Positions 15,534-24,246 of a stretch of DNA of 64,000 nucleotides are shown in pieces. The translations under genes and the position numbers were made by a program. Within the stretch, counting starts at the first letter, position 1. Every line of letters starts with the position of its first letter. The stretch lies in contig JARNMJ010000014.1 in assembly GCA_029432795.1 (NCBI GenBank), forward strand, positions 23,264 to 87,263. The letters are read 5' to 3'. The notes below the pieces were generated by a model. The model ran no database searches. It had not been told where the DNA came from and was given only the letters and a program-made list of their open reading frames with translations. The stretch comes from Pontiellaceae bacterium B12219. GTDB taxonomy: Bacteria; Verrucomicrobiota; Kiritimatiellia; Kiritimatiellales; Pontiellaceae.

Positions 15534-16799
15534 ATGAGCAAACTGGAAACAACATGCCTGCACGCCGGATACGAAACCGTTGAAGGCACCACGAATTCAC
15601 AAGCTGTTCCGCTGTATCGGACCGCGGCCTATCGCTTTAACAGCACCGAACACGCCGCCAACCTTTTTGGTCTGAAAGAGCTCGGCAATATCTACACCCG
15701 ACTGATGAATCCGACCACCGATATTCTGGAGCAGCGGGTGGCTGCCCTCGAAGGCGGCGCGGCTGCACTCGGCGTGGCCTCCGGAACAAGTGCCATTTTC
15801 TACAGTATCATCAACCTCGCAAAATCGGGCGATGAAATTGTCTCCGCCAACAATCTCTATGGCGGAACCTACACCATGTTTAACGACATTCTTCCGGGCA
15901 TGGGCATCACCGTTCGTTTTGTTGATCCAATGGATCCGAAAAACTTTGAAGCGGCCATCAACGAAAATACAAAAGCGGTTTTCTGTGAAACCATCGGAAA
16001 CCCGGCCCTCGAGTTGGTCGACCTCCGGGCCATTGCCGATATAGCCCATACAAACGGACTTCCGCTGATTGTGGACTCCACCTTCACCACACCGGTTTTG
16101 CTGCGCCCGATTGAACACGGCGCGGATATTGTGGTGCACTCCCTGACGAAATGGATGGGCGGACACGGCACGGCTATCGGCGGCATCGTTGTGGACTCCG
16201 GTAAATTTGACTGGACCACCGGCAAGCATCCCCTGCTCTCTGAACCGGATCCGAGCTATCATGACATTCGTTATGCAACCGATCTCGGCGATCTGGCCCC
16301 CCTCGCCTACATTCTGCGAATGCGCCTCGTTCCGCTGCGCAACCTGGGCGCGGCCATTGCTCCGGACAATTCCTGGATGATCCTGCAAGGCATCGAAACG
16401 CTGGCCCTGCGCATGGAGCGCCATTCCCAAAACGGACTGGCCGCTGCAGAGCATCTTAAAAAATCCGATAAAGTTGAATGGGTTAAATATGCCGGTTTCG
16501 ATGAAAAAGCTTCCACCTATCTGCCTGATGGAGCCGGCGGCATGCTGGTCTTTGAAATCAAAGGCGGCGAAGAAGCTGGACGTAAATTCATTGAGTCGTT
16601 GGAGCTCTTCTCGCATCTGGCCAATGTCGGCGACACACGCAGCCTGGCCATTCATCCGGCCAGCACCACGCACTCGCAGCTGACCGCAGAGCAGCAGGCG
16701 GCCGGCGGCATTACGCCCGGCCTGATTCGCCTGTCCATCGGCATCGAGAATATCGATGATATTCTGGCCGATATCGATCAGGCACTCGCAAAGGCCTAA
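15534..16799 (+). CDS. metY: O-acetylhomoserine aminocarboxypropyltransferase (sulfhydrylase)
   Basis: 421 aa PLP enzyme that makes homocysteine directly from O-acetylhomoserine and sulfide. Seen are LETTCLHAGYETVEGTTN, YTRLMNPTTDILEQRVAALEGG, LYGGTYTMFNDILPGMGI, the VDSTFTTPVLLRPIEHGADIVVHSLTK segment with the PLP lysine, and an RLSIGIE C-terminus. The length fits the MetY/Met17 family rather than the shorter MetB/MetC enzymes. It is the first gene under the SAM riboswitch and is followed by metX, which supplies its substrate. Confidence 0.95.
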   Translation: MSKLETTCLHAGYETVEGTTNSQAVPLYRTAAYRFNSTEHAANLFGLKELGNIYTRLMNPTTDILEQRVAALEGGAAALGVASGTSAIFYSIINLAKSGDEIVSANNLYGGTYTMFNDILPGMGITVRFVDPMDPKNFEAAINENTKAVFCETIGNPALELVDLRAIADIAHTNGLPLIVDSTFTTPVLLRPIEHGADIVVHSLTKWMGGHGTAIGGIVVDSGKFDWTTGKHPLLSEPDPSYHDIRYATDLGDLAPLAYILRMRLVPLRNLGAAIAPDNSWMILQGIETLALRMERHSQNGLAAAEHLKKSDKVEWVKYAGFDEKASTYLPDGAGGMLVFEIKGGEEAGRKFIESLELFSHLANVGDTRSLAIHPASTTHSQLTAEQQAAGGITPGLIRLSIGIENIDDILADIDQALAKA

Positions 16800-16807
16800 A
16801 GCACCAC

Positions 16808-16840
16808 GGGTCATCCCGGAAACGGGGTGGCCCTTTTTTT
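16808..16840 (+). terminator. Terminator-like hairpin between metY and metX
   Basis: GGGTCATCCC pairs with GGGGTGGCCC (10 bp, two G-U) around GGAAAC, then seven T. It should end part of the transcripts and lower metX relative to metY unless metX has its own promoter. Confidence 0.8.
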
Positions 16841-16849
16841 AAGGACATA

Positions 16850-17992
16850 ATGGAAGTACGAACACAGTTTTTCACCTACGGCGAAGATACGGAATCCCGC
16901 CTCCTGCTTCACGACGGACAAGACTTCGGCCCGATCACATTGGCCTACGAAACCTTCGGAACACTCAACGAAAAAAAAGACAATGCGATTCTCGTGTTCC
17001 ATGCGCTCTCGGGCTCGCAGCACGTTTGCGGGTTTAACCCCGAAGTTCCAGGGGTTGGAAACCGGTGGAATACGGAATGCCAGACCGGATGGTGGAATGA
17101 TTTTGTCGGCCCCGGAAAAAGCATCGATACGAATCGGTTTTTCATCATCTGCATCAACTATCTCGGCGGGTGCTACGGCACCACCGGTCCTTCTTCCATC
17201 AATCCGGAAACCGGCAAAGAATACGGCGGCGATTTTCCTCAGATTACCCTGGGGGACATTGTCGATTCCCAGCTCCCGCTTTTCGATGAACTGGGCATCA
17301 ACACCTTCCACGCCGTCATCGGCTCATCGCTCGGCGGTATGATGGCGCTGAATTTTTCGGCGCGCTATCCCGAGCGGGTCCGGCGCGTCATTCCGGTCGC
17401 CACCGGACTGGAATCCACCACCCTCACGCGCGCGCACAATCTGGAACAGATTCTTTCGATTGAAAATGATCCGAATTTTAATAACGGGCATTATTACGAC
17501 GGCCCCGCCCCCCTGCGCGGACTGGCACTGGCGCGCATGATTTCGCATAAAACCTTCGTTTCGCTTCAGGCCATGGAGGCCCGCATGACGGATAAATGCG
17601 AACAGGAACAGGACGAGTTTTCCTGGTATAAAATCCGTACACCGCTCGAATCGTATATTCTGCATCAGGGCCGTAAATTCCTGCGCCGTTTTGATGCCAA
17701 TACCTACCTTTATCTCGTGGCCGGCTGGACCAACTTTAATCTGGCCCGGGACATGGGCTGCAAGGAGTACACCGAAGTATTCTCCCAGTGCGGCCATCAA
17801 AAATATCTGATTTTCAGCATCGATTCCGACTGCTGTTTTTATCCGGAAGAACAGGAGTTCCTGCGGGACCGCCTCATCGACGCCGGATTAGAGGTTGAAT
17901 ATATTTCTGTTTCTTCAGATAAAGGTCATGATTCATTTTTACTGGAACCCGAACTGTATTCCTCACCCATTAAAAAGATGCTTGAACAATGA
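16850..17992 (+). CDS. metX: Homoserine O-acetyltransferase
   Basis: 380 aa alpha/beta-hydrolase fold. Motifs are ILVFHALSGSQHV (oxyanion region), LGGCYGTTGPSSINP, the nucleophile elbow VIGSSLGGMMAL with the catalytic Ser, and the distal acid and His in SIDSDCCFYPEEQ and KGHDSFLLEPE. It makes O-acetylhomoserine from homoserine and acetyl-CoA; some family members use succinyl-CoA, and I cannot separate these by eye. The RBS AAGGACATA lies right after the inter-gene hairpin. It overlaps yaaA by 4 bp (ATGA). One exact palindrome copy (17046) is inside. Confidence 0.95.
   Translation: MEVRTQFFTYGEDTESRLLLHDGQDFGPITLAYETFGTLNEKKDNAILVFHALSGSQHVCGFNPEVPGVGNRWNTECQTGWWNDFVGPGKSIDTNRFFIICINYLGGCYGTTGPSSINPETGKEYGGDFPQITLGDIVDSQLPLFDELGINTFHAVIGSSLGGMMALNFSARYPERVRRVIPVATGLESTTLTRAHNLEQILSIENDPNFNNGHYYDGPAPLRGLALARMISHKTFVSLQAMEARMTDKCEQEQDEFSWYKIRTPLESYILHQGRKFLRRFDANTYLYLVAGWTNFNLARDMGCKEYTEVFSQCGHQKYLIFSIDSDCCFYPEEQEFLRDRLIDAGLEVEYISVSSDKGHDSFLLEPELYSSPIKKMLEQ
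17046..17060. repeat. P15 palindrome, exact copy
   Basis: TTCCA-GGGGT-TGGAA in metX, read as V-P-G-V-G-N, so it is not in the FQxLE frame. Confidence 0.85.
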
Positions 17993-18747
17993 TTACTGTA
18001 TTATCCCCCTCCAAAAGTATGGATATGGAACGCGCCAAGGTGAACGATTTCACCGAGCCCGCCTTTCTTGACCAATCGCAGAAACTGGTTTCCAAAGCCC
18101 GGAAATTTTCCAAAGCCCAGCTGATGGATTTTATGGCGATCAGTGAAAACCTGGCGGAACTGAATCAACAGCGTTTCAAAGATTGGCAACCGCCTTTCTC
18201 CCTCGACAATGCAAAGCAGGCTGCGCTTGCATTTACCGGCGATGTGTACGACGGATTAGATGCCACCACTCTGAAAAAAGCCGACCTGAATTTTGCCCAG
18301 AATCACCTGCGTATTTTGTCCGGTCTTTACGGGTTGCTGAAACCGCTCGATTTAATTCAGCCCTATCGTCTGGAAATGGGCCGTCCGCTCGAAACGCGCG
18401 GCGCAAAAAACCTCTATGAATTCTGGAGGGCAACGGTGACGGAAGAGCTGAACGCAACACCGGGCGATCTTTTGGTTAATCTGGCCTCCAATGAATATTT
18501 TAAAGCCATCGATAAAAAAGCGCTGAATAAACAGATCGTTTCTCCCGTCTTCAAAGACGAGAAAAACGGCACCTTTAAAATCATCAGTTTCTTTGCCAAA
18601 AAAGCGCGCGGATCCATGGCCCGGTTTATCATCGAAAATCGGGTGAAAAATGCTGACGGCCTGCTGGAATTTTCTGAAAACGGATATGCCTATAATGCGG
18701 AGTTGTCAAAACCGGCATCACCGGTTTTCACACGCCCCGAAGCTTAG
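17989..18747 (+). CDS. yaaA: YaaA family peroxide-stress protein (UPF0246)
   Basis: 252 aa. Family hallmarks are MITVLSPSKSMD at the N-terminus, AFTGDVYDGLDATTL, LRILSGLYGLLKPLDLIQPYRLEMG and VNLASNEYFKAID. The E. coli member limits free iron and DNA damage during peroxide stress; its biochemical activity is unsettled. It overlaps metX by 4 bp (ATGA), so it is translationally coupled to the methionine operon here. Its stop overlaps the convergent symporter gene. Confidence 0.93.
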   Translation: MITVLSPSKSMDMERAKVNDFTEPAFLDQSQKLVSKARKFSKAQLMDFMAISENLAELNQQRFKDWQPPFSLDNAKQAALAFTGDVYDGLDATTLKKADLNFAQNHLRILSGLYGLLKPLDLIQPYRLEMGRPLETRGAKNLYEFWRATVTEELNATPGDLLVNLASNEYFKAIDKKALNKQIVSPVFKDEKNGTFKIISFFAKKARGSMARFIIENRVKNADGLLEFSENGYAYNAELSKPASPVFTRPEA

Positions 18748-20171
18748 TCCGCAACAGCAGGCTCGCCGGATTTTCCAGCCATTGGAAACCAGCGGGCAAG
18801 AAACAATACGGCCAGTCCGGCAAGAATCCCCGGCATTCCTTCGTAGAGCGCATTCTGCCAACCGGCCATGCGCCAGGCCATCGCACCGCTTAAACCAACG
18901 ATGACCGCGGCAATGGATGCCACCCGCCCCGGCCGGCCTCCAAAGCATTTGTAAAGCAGCAGCGGAGCAAAGGCACTGGCCAATCCGGACCAGGCCATAA
19001 TCACCAAACTGAATACGCTCTGTTTATTAAATAACGCCCAAAGCAGTGCACCCACCGTAATCAGACCGGTGCCCAGTTTCAGAAGCCGCGTGTTTTCAAT
19101 CGTATTGGGAAGCAGGTCGTGCGTCAGTGCCGAGGAACAACTCAGCACGAGCGAATCGGCGGTCGACATCGTGGCCGCAAACACCCCCGCCAGAATCAGG
19201 CCGACTAAAAACGGCGGTAATACTTTCAACGCCATCATCGGCAAGGCGAGTTCGGAATCAAATGTTCCAGGATCTGGAAGATAAATCCGGGAAAGCAATC
19301 CCACGCAGGTTGCCATGATATAGAACGCGATAAACCAGACGTAGTACCAGGCCTTTGCATGGTTCATTTTTTTGGTGTCGTTGAGCGTCATAAACCGCAC
19401 CATAATGTGCGGTTGCCCAATCACCGAGAGTCCGGCAAATCCCCAGCCGACGGCAAAGAGTATGCCTCCGGCAATTCCGGGCACGACCAGATCTTTCGGC
19501 ATCAGACTCATGAAGCCTTCAACCTTATTCATTTCGGCAAGGGCGGCGCCGACTCCGCCCAGCGACTGCGTGGCTGCAACAAGCAAGGTGCCCATTGCCA
19601 AAACCATCACAATCGATTGCGCGGCATCGGTCCAGATGGAGGCCCGGATTCCACCGGCCAGACAATAGGCCAACACGAGTAAGGCCCCGATCACAGCACC
19701 CGCCCAATTCGGCCAACCGAAAAGCACCTGCAGCGCTTTACTGCCGGCCACCAGCTGCGCGCTGGCATAGGCCAGCAGAAACAGCAGCGTGATGAGTGCG
19801 ATGAGGCGTTGCAGCAGCGGGCTTTCGCCGCCATGCCACCCGCTCAGCACCCCGGCATAGCTCACCTCTCCGGTCATACCGGTGCGTTTCCTGAGTTTGG
19901 AATGCACCAGCGTTGAAGCCAGAAAATCGCCGGCAATCCACCCGATCATTAACCAAATGGAAGCAAGTCCGGTGACATAGGTGTAGCCGATCACCCCGAT
20001 AAACATATAGCCGCTGTTGTTGGTGGCCACAGCGGAGAGCCCAACAAGCGAAGGCGGAATGGAACTGCTCGCCAGATAGTAATCTTTTTTTGTTCCCCGG
20101 CTTTTCATGACCGAGCTCAGCCCGATCAGTGTGAACAGGCCGAGAAACAGCAGGAACCCGAAAACCATCAT
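18744..20171 (-). CDS. Sodium:solute symporter (SSS/PutP-like), last gene of the ectoine cluster
   Basis: 475 aa with about 13 membrane helices. The SSS signatures are visible: YYLASSSIPPSLVGLSAVATNNSGYMFIG, CLAGGIRASIWTDAAQSIVMV, GWGFAGLSVIGQPHIMVRFMTL and GVFAATMSTADSLVLSCSSAL. It resembles PutP, but its place 2 bp after ectC suggests uptake of a compatible solute (ectoine, proline or similar). That substrate is inferred from context. Two exact palindrome copies (18773 and 19265) and a four-base overlap with yaaA lie in it. Confidence 0.85.
   Translation of the reverse strand: MMVFGFLLFLGLFTLIGLSSVMKSRGTKKDYYLASSSIPPSLVGLSAVATNNSGYMFIGVIGYTYVTGLASIWLMIGWIAGDFLASTLVHSKLRKRTGMTGEVSYAGVLSGWHGGESPLLQRLIALITLLFLLAYASAQLVAGSKALQVLFGWPNWAGAVIGALLVLAYCLAGGIRASIWTDAAQSIVMVLAMGTLLVAATQSLGGVGAALAEMNKVEGFMSLMPKDLVVPGIAGGILFAVGWGFAGLSVIGQPHIMVRFMTLNDTKKMNHAKAWYYVWFIAFYIMATCVGLLSRIYLPDPGTFDSELALPMMALKVLPPFLVGLILAGVFAATMSTADSLVLSCSSALTHDLLPNTIENTRLLKLGTGLITVGALLWALFNKQSVFSLVIMAWSGLASAFAPLLLYKCFGGRPGRVASIAAVIVGLSGAMAWRMAGWQNALYEGMPGILAGLAVLFLARWFPMAGKSGEPAVAD
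18773..18787. repeat. P15 palindrome, exact copy
   Basis: TTCCA-GCCAT-TGGAA near the 3' end of the symporter gene (minus-strand reading F-P-M-A-G-K). The same spacer occurs at 29085. Confidence 0.85.
19265..19279. repeat. P15 palindrome, exact copy
   Basis: TTCCA-GGATC-TGGAA in the symporter gene (minus-strand reading L-P-D-P-G-T). Confidence 0.85.
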
Positions 20172-20173
20172 GC

Positions 20174-20581
20174 CTAACGGTCTTTCACAGATTCGGCTTC
20201 AAGGTTGTAAGACCCGTCGGGATTATGCACCTCTTTACCATGCAGCGGCGGATTGAACACACAGGCCATTTTCATTTCATCAAAGGCGCGCAGCATATGC
20301 TCGTCGTTTTGATCCAGGTTATAGAGTGTGCCCGGCGTGATTGGATATTTTTTCCCATCACGAAGCGTTTCCACCTCACCGCGTCCGGAAATGCAATAGA
20401 CGGACTCCAGATGTCGTTTGTAGTGAAGTTTGAAGTCGGCCCCTTTGTAAATGGTGGTGATATGGAATGAATAACCCATTTGGTCGTCTTTAAGAAGCAG
20501 GCGGGTACTTTCCCAGTTTCCATCCGGAGATACGATACGACGGTCCGTTTTCTCGGCATCCTGTAATTGGCGCACAATCAT
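20174..20581 (-). CDS. ectC: L-ectoine synthase
   Basis: 135 aa cupin. [54 protein letters not shown] and [17 protein letters not shown] follow the EctC pattern, including the metal ligands Glu, Tyr and His. It cyclises N-gamma-acetyl-diaminobutyrate to ectoine. It overlaps ectB by 4 bp. Confidence 0.97.
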   Translation of the reverse strand: MIVRQLQDAEKTDRRIVSPDGNWESTRLLLKDDQMGYSFHITTIYKGADFKLHYKRHLESVYCISGRGEVETLRDGKKYPITPGTLYNLDQNDEHMLRAFDEMKMACVFNPPLHGKEVHNPDGSYNLEAESVKDR

Positions 20582-21900
20582 TTCGACACCTCCTCGGTTT
20601 CAACAACCACATCATCGAAATAGCACGACTCTTCAGGAATTGAATCCGCGCGACGGCAAACCAACCGCACCGCTTCCTCCAGAATATCGATTCCTTTTTT
20701 AAGATTCTCTTTGGAAATAATAAGGGGACAAAGCAATTTGATCACCTGATCATCCGCACCGCTGGTTTCAATGATGAGTCCCTGGCGGTAGGCCGCCTGA
20801 CTGATCTGCCCGGCGAGATCGCCGTTCACGCAATTAATCCCCTGAAACATGCCACGGCCTCGGGTGGTGAAATTTCCTTCACCGTATTTTTCAACAATGG
20901 TGTTCAGCCGTTCTTCAATATAGCGGCCTTTCTCCTGCACCTCTTTTTCAAAGGTATCATCGCTCCAATAGGTATCAATCGCCGCTTTGGCCGTGACAAA
21001 AGCCATATTGTTTCCTCGGAATGTACCGTTATGCTCACCCGGCTTCCACTGGTCATACTCGGGTTTAATCAAAACCAGAGCAAAGGGAAGCCCATAACCG
21101 CTGAGCGATTTTGACAGCGTAACAATATCCGGTTTAATTCCCGCTTCTTCAAAACTGAAAAAGTTTCCGGAACGCCCGTTGCCCGCCTGAATATCATCCA
21201 CAATCAACAGCATGTCGTGTTTTCGGCAGACCTTTTCCAGGGCCTGCAGCCATTCGGCCGAACACGCATTGATGCCGCCTTCACCCTGAATACACTCTAC
21301 AATGGCGGCGGCGGGTTTATCGATGCCGCTGCTGGAATCGGACAGCATTTTGTCCATGTATTCGATCGTGTTCAGATCCTCGCCCATATAGCCGTCGTAC
21401 GGCATCCGGCTGCTTCCGGTAAGGGTAACGCCTGCCGCACCGCGATGGTGCGAGTTTCCGGTACAGGCCAACGAACCCATGCTGACCCCATGGAATCCAT
21501 TGGTGAATGAAATGATGTTGGTTCGACCACGATAATTACGGGCAGCTTTCAGGGCCGCCTCCACCGAGTTTGTTCCGGTGGGACCGGTAAACATGACCAT
21601 ATAATCGAGATCACGAGGTTTAAGAATTTTTTCGTGGAAGGTTTCCAGAAAATCTTTTTTGGCCTCGGTGTGCAGATCCAGACTATGGGAAATTCCATCG
21701 CGCTCGATATATTCGAGCAGCTTTTCCTTCAACTTCGGGTTGTTGTGGCCGTAGTTCAGCGAGCCGGCGCCGGCCAGGAAGTCCAGATACTGATTGCCGT
21801 CGGCATCATAAATAAATTCGCCCTGGGCTTTATCAAATACACGTGGAAAATTGCGGGCATAGCTTTGTACTTCAGATTCAATTTCATCGAATATTTTCAT
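20578..21900 (-). CDS. ectB: Diaminobutyrate--2-oxoglutarate transaminase
   Basis: 440 aa class-III PLP aminotransferase. Features are [53 protein letters not shown], and [15 protein letters not shown] followed by the PLP lysine in [14 protein letters not shown]. It makes L-2,4-diaminobutyrate from aspartate semialdehyde and glutamate. It overlaps both ectA and ectC by 4 bp, a tightly coupled operon. Confidence 0.97.
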   Translation of the reverse strand: MKIFDEIESEVQSYARNFPRVFDKAQGEFIYDADGNQYLDFLAGAGSLNYGHNNPKLKEKLLEYIERDGISHSLDLHTEAKKDFLETFHEKILKPRDLDYMVMFTGPTGTNSVEAALKAARNYRGRTNIISFTNGFHGVSMGSLACTGNSHHRGAAGVTLTGSSRMPYDGYMGEDLNTIEYMDKMLSDSSSGIDKPAAAIVECIQGEGGINACSAEWLQALEKVCRKHDMLLIVDDIQAGNGRSGNFFSFEEAGIKPDIVTLSKSLSGYGLPFALVLIKPEYDQWKPGEHNGTFRGNNMAFVTAKAAIDTYWSDDTFEKEVQEKGRYIEERLNTIVEKYGEGNFTTRGRGMFQGINCVNGDLAGQISQAAYRQGLIIETSGADDQVIKLLCPLIISKENLKKGIDILEEAVRLVCRRADSIPEESCYFDDVVVETEEVSK

Positions 21901-22415
21901 ATGAGTAACCTCGTTTTAATTTTGGGGATTGGGCCGATTTGCCACAATTGCTCGGATTCATGTTCATGGTTAAAATGCTTTTGTTTATCAAAACCTTCCA
22001 GCAGCCGAACCGGGGCGGACAAGGTTTCCGCCAAACGGGAAAATAAATTCTGCGATGCTTTATTCGACGGGGTAATCGTGGTTTCGATGCAATTGACGGT
22101 CTGGCAAGCTGGACGTTCCTGCAGAGCGACAATCATGCGACTGGCCAGTCCCTGCCCCCGGGCCGATTCAGCCACGGCCACTTGCCAGATAAAAAGCGTA
22201 TTCGGCTCGGTTGGTTTAAGATAGCCGCTGACAAAACCCACGACTTCTTCGTTGGATTTCGCGGCAATACTGGTTTCATGAAAATGCGTACATTGCAGTA
22301 AATTGCAATACATTGAATTTTCGTCTAACGGAGGACATGCTCGTATGAGGCGGTGAATCCGAAACCCGTCTGTCGGTTGCGGAGGTTCAATTTCAATCTC
22401 TGTTGCTATACTCAT
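21897..22415 (-). CDS. ectA: L-2,4-diaminobutyrate N-acetyltransferase
   Basis: 172 aa GNAT-fold enzyme. Markers are [28 protein letters not shown] (EctA substrate region) and the acetyl-CoA loop [17 protein letters not shown], then [19 protein letters not shown]. It acetylates the gamma-amino group of diaminobutyrate. It is the first gene of ectABC; its promoter lies within 22416-22660, shared with the divergent MarR-type gene. Confidence 0.96.
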   Translation of the reverse strand: MSIATEIEIEPPQPTDGFRIHRLIRACPPLDENSMYCNLLQCTHFHETSIAAKSNEEVVGFVSGYLKPTEPNTLFIWQVAVAESARGQGLASRMIVALQERPACQTVNCIETTITPSNKASQNLFSRLAETLSAPVRLLEGFDKQKHFNHEHESEQLWQIGPIPKIKTRLLI

Positions 22416-22592
22416 TTTTCCTTGGGGTTGTGGTTTCAGGCAGATCGTTCCAGCGTGCTCGGAACGGAGGGCTTAATCCTCTTGGAAAGCCGACTCTCTG
22501 CCTTTAATCTATGCCGAATGAATTTATTTACCATATTGCAAATGAGGCCATTCGGACCTCAGAAGAGCAAGAAACCTACGGGAAGGGGCTTG

Positions 22593-22634
22593 TCTTGACA
22601 AGATACTTTCACGTAGAACCTTTCCACATAGTAT
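22593..22634 (+). promoter_or_regulatory. Candidate operator and promoter of the EctR-like regulator
   Basis: A perfect inverted repeat TCTTG-A-CAAGA at 22593-22603 lies just upstream of a possible promoter (TTTCAC at 22607, 16-bp spacer, TAGTAT at 22629), 27 bp before the ATG. Binding by the encoded MarR protein is inferred. Confidence 0.35.
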
Positions 22635-22660
22635 TATTCTAACAGACAGGAAACACAATT

Positions 22661-23224
22661 ATGACAATTCAGCCGAATCCGAAAAACCAGGGCGCTTCTG
22701 ATTTTTTTGAAAAATATGGTATTCGCGTTTTAAAATCACTTCGCCGGATCATTCGATCCGTTGATATTCATTCCAAAAAACTGAACCATGAATACAATAT
22801 TACAGCACCGCAGATGATCTGCCTTTACAGCCTGCAAAAACACGGCGTGATGACACAATCGGATCTGGCCAAAGACGTGGATCTGGGCATGAGTACCGTC
22901 AATGGCATCATTGACCGGTTGGAGGCCAAGAGCTGGATCCGGCGGGAACGCGATGCCAAAGATCGGAGAAAGGTTTTTCTAGAACTCACCGAAAGTGGTG
23001 TCATGCAGGCCAATGAAGCCCCCGCACTTTTGCAGGATCAGCTTTCCAATGCGCTGCAGGCACTGCCGGAACTGGAACAGGCGGCCATTGCCCTCTCGCT
23101 GGAACGCATTGTTGAATTGATGGGTGCCGGACACCTGGAAGCTTCGAGCAATTTAATACCAACCGACAAAATAACGGAACCCGCTTCGTCCCAAACCGGC
23201 AAAAACCCCACAGTGATCCCGTAA
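22661..23224 (+). CDS. MarR-family regulator, probably of the ectoine genes (EctR-like)
   Basis: 187 aa. The winged helix covers ~45-125 with YNITAPQMICLYSLQKHGVMTQSDLAKDVDLGMSTVNGIIDRLE in outline and the wing RRERDAKDRRKVFLELTESG. A long acidic/Thr tail ends the protein. MarR-type EctR proteins next to ectABC repress it under low salt in methylotrophs and other halophiles. The divergent placement here fits that role, but the assignment is by context. It is followed after 4 bp by the mechanosensitive channel gene, so the two form an osmotic-response pair. Confidence 0.85.
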   Translation: MTIQPNPKNQGASDFFEKYGIRVLKSLRRIIRSVDIHSKKLNHEYNITAPQMICLYSLQKHGVMTQSDLAKDVDLGMSTVNGIIDRLEAKSWIRRERDAKDRRKVFLELTESGVMQANEAPALLQDQLSNALQALPELEQAAIALSLERIVELMGAGHLEASSNLIPTDKITEPASSQTGKNPTVIP

Positions 23225-23228
23225 AATT

Positions 23229-24080
23229 ATGCCCCTTAAAATTGTTTATCTTCTCATCATCTCGATTCTGACTTTGCTGGTCGGGTGGTTAGCCGCTCGT
23301 AGATTACGAAAACTTCAGGAAAAGCGCACAGAACGAATCCGCACAACCGATATCCCGGAATCGCTGCCTCAGTACGACACACCGAAAAATATAAAAAGAA
23401 AACAGATCAGCAGATTGGAATCCAGATTCAGCATTACACGCTGGTCTGTTTTACTTTCAATTTTCGGGTTTGGCGCAACCGTTGCTCTGCTTCCCTTTAT
23501 CCGCCACATTTCCCCCACCCTTTTGCCCGTTATCATGGGGGTAACCTCCGTGATTATCGGCATTGCCGCAAAACCGTTTATTGAAAACATGATCTGTGGA
23601 ATGGTGCTGTGTTACAGCAAGCTGGCTCGCATTGGTGATACTGCACTGGTGGACGATGCCTACGGCGTTATTGAAGATGTCACCCTGACCCACTGCATTA
23701 TCAAACGCTGGGATTCCTTGCGGTATGTCGTGCCGAACAGTTCCATGATGACCAAAGAATTTGTAAACTATTCGCTGAACGACAATGAACGCTGGGTCAT
23801 CGTGGAATTCTGGATTGACTATGCTGCGGATATTGAGGCCGTTGAAGCCATTGCCGTCGAAACGCCCAAAGAAAGTGAATACTTTGCCAATACCGAAGAA
23901 CCACGTTTCTGGGTGGTTGAAACCGCGCAACAGGCGGTTAAATGCATGATTACCGCCTGGGCCACCTCCCCGGCAGAAGGCTGGATGCTTGGACACGACA
24001 TTCGAAAGGCCCTGCTTCCCGAGCTTAAAAAACACAATATTCACACCCATCAATATCGGCTGAATACGTCCGGATTCTAA
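23229..24080 (+). CDS. Small-conductance mechanosensitive channel (MscS family)
   Basis: 283 aa. Helix 1 is at ~5-21 (VYLLIISILTLLVGWLAA), with further helices at ~75-95 and 98-118 (the pore-lining type GVTSVIIGIAAKPFIENMICGMVL). The cytoplasmic beta domain follows (GDTALVDDAYGVIEDVTLTHCIIKRWDSLRYVVPNS), then a C-terminal alpha/beta part. It releases solutes on hypo-osmotic shock, the counterpart of ectoine accumulation. It is organised in an operon with the EctR-like gene. Confidence 0.9.
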   Translation: MPLKIVYLLIISILTLLVGWLAARRLRKLQEKRTERIRTTDIPESLPQYDTPKNIKRKQISRLESRFSITRWSVLLSIFGFGATVALLPFIRHISPTLLPVIMGVTSVIIGIAAKPFIENMICGMVLCYSKLARIGDTALVDDAYGVIEDVTLTHCIIKRWDSLRYVVPNSSMMTKEFVNYSLNDNERWVIVEFWIDYAADIEAVEAIAVETPKESEYFANTEEPRFWVVETAQQAVKCMITAWATSPAEGWMLGHDIRKALLPELKKHNIHTHQYRLNTSGF

Positions 24081-24172
24081 GAGCACTCTCTTTTATAACG
24101 CGCCGATTAGGCTTTCCGCTGATGCGCGGCGGGCACACAGGTTTCGTACCAAAAAACCTTAAATTCAACCCG

Positions 24173-24187
24173 TTCCAATCTCTGGAG
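24173..24187. repeat. P15 palindrome, one-mismatch intergenic copy
   Basis: TTCCA-ATCTC-TGGAG between the convergent mscS and Sel1 genes. Confidence 0.6.
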
Positions 24188-24246
24188 CATTTTATTCCAC
24201 AGTCTGCCGTTCATCCGAGAGGAATACCGCTTCGGGAAAAGAAACT

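Noticed and set aside
15597..16814. 405-codon open frame on the minus strand
   Set aside because: Fully antisense to metY, which has all PLP-family motifs; a shadow of its codon bias.
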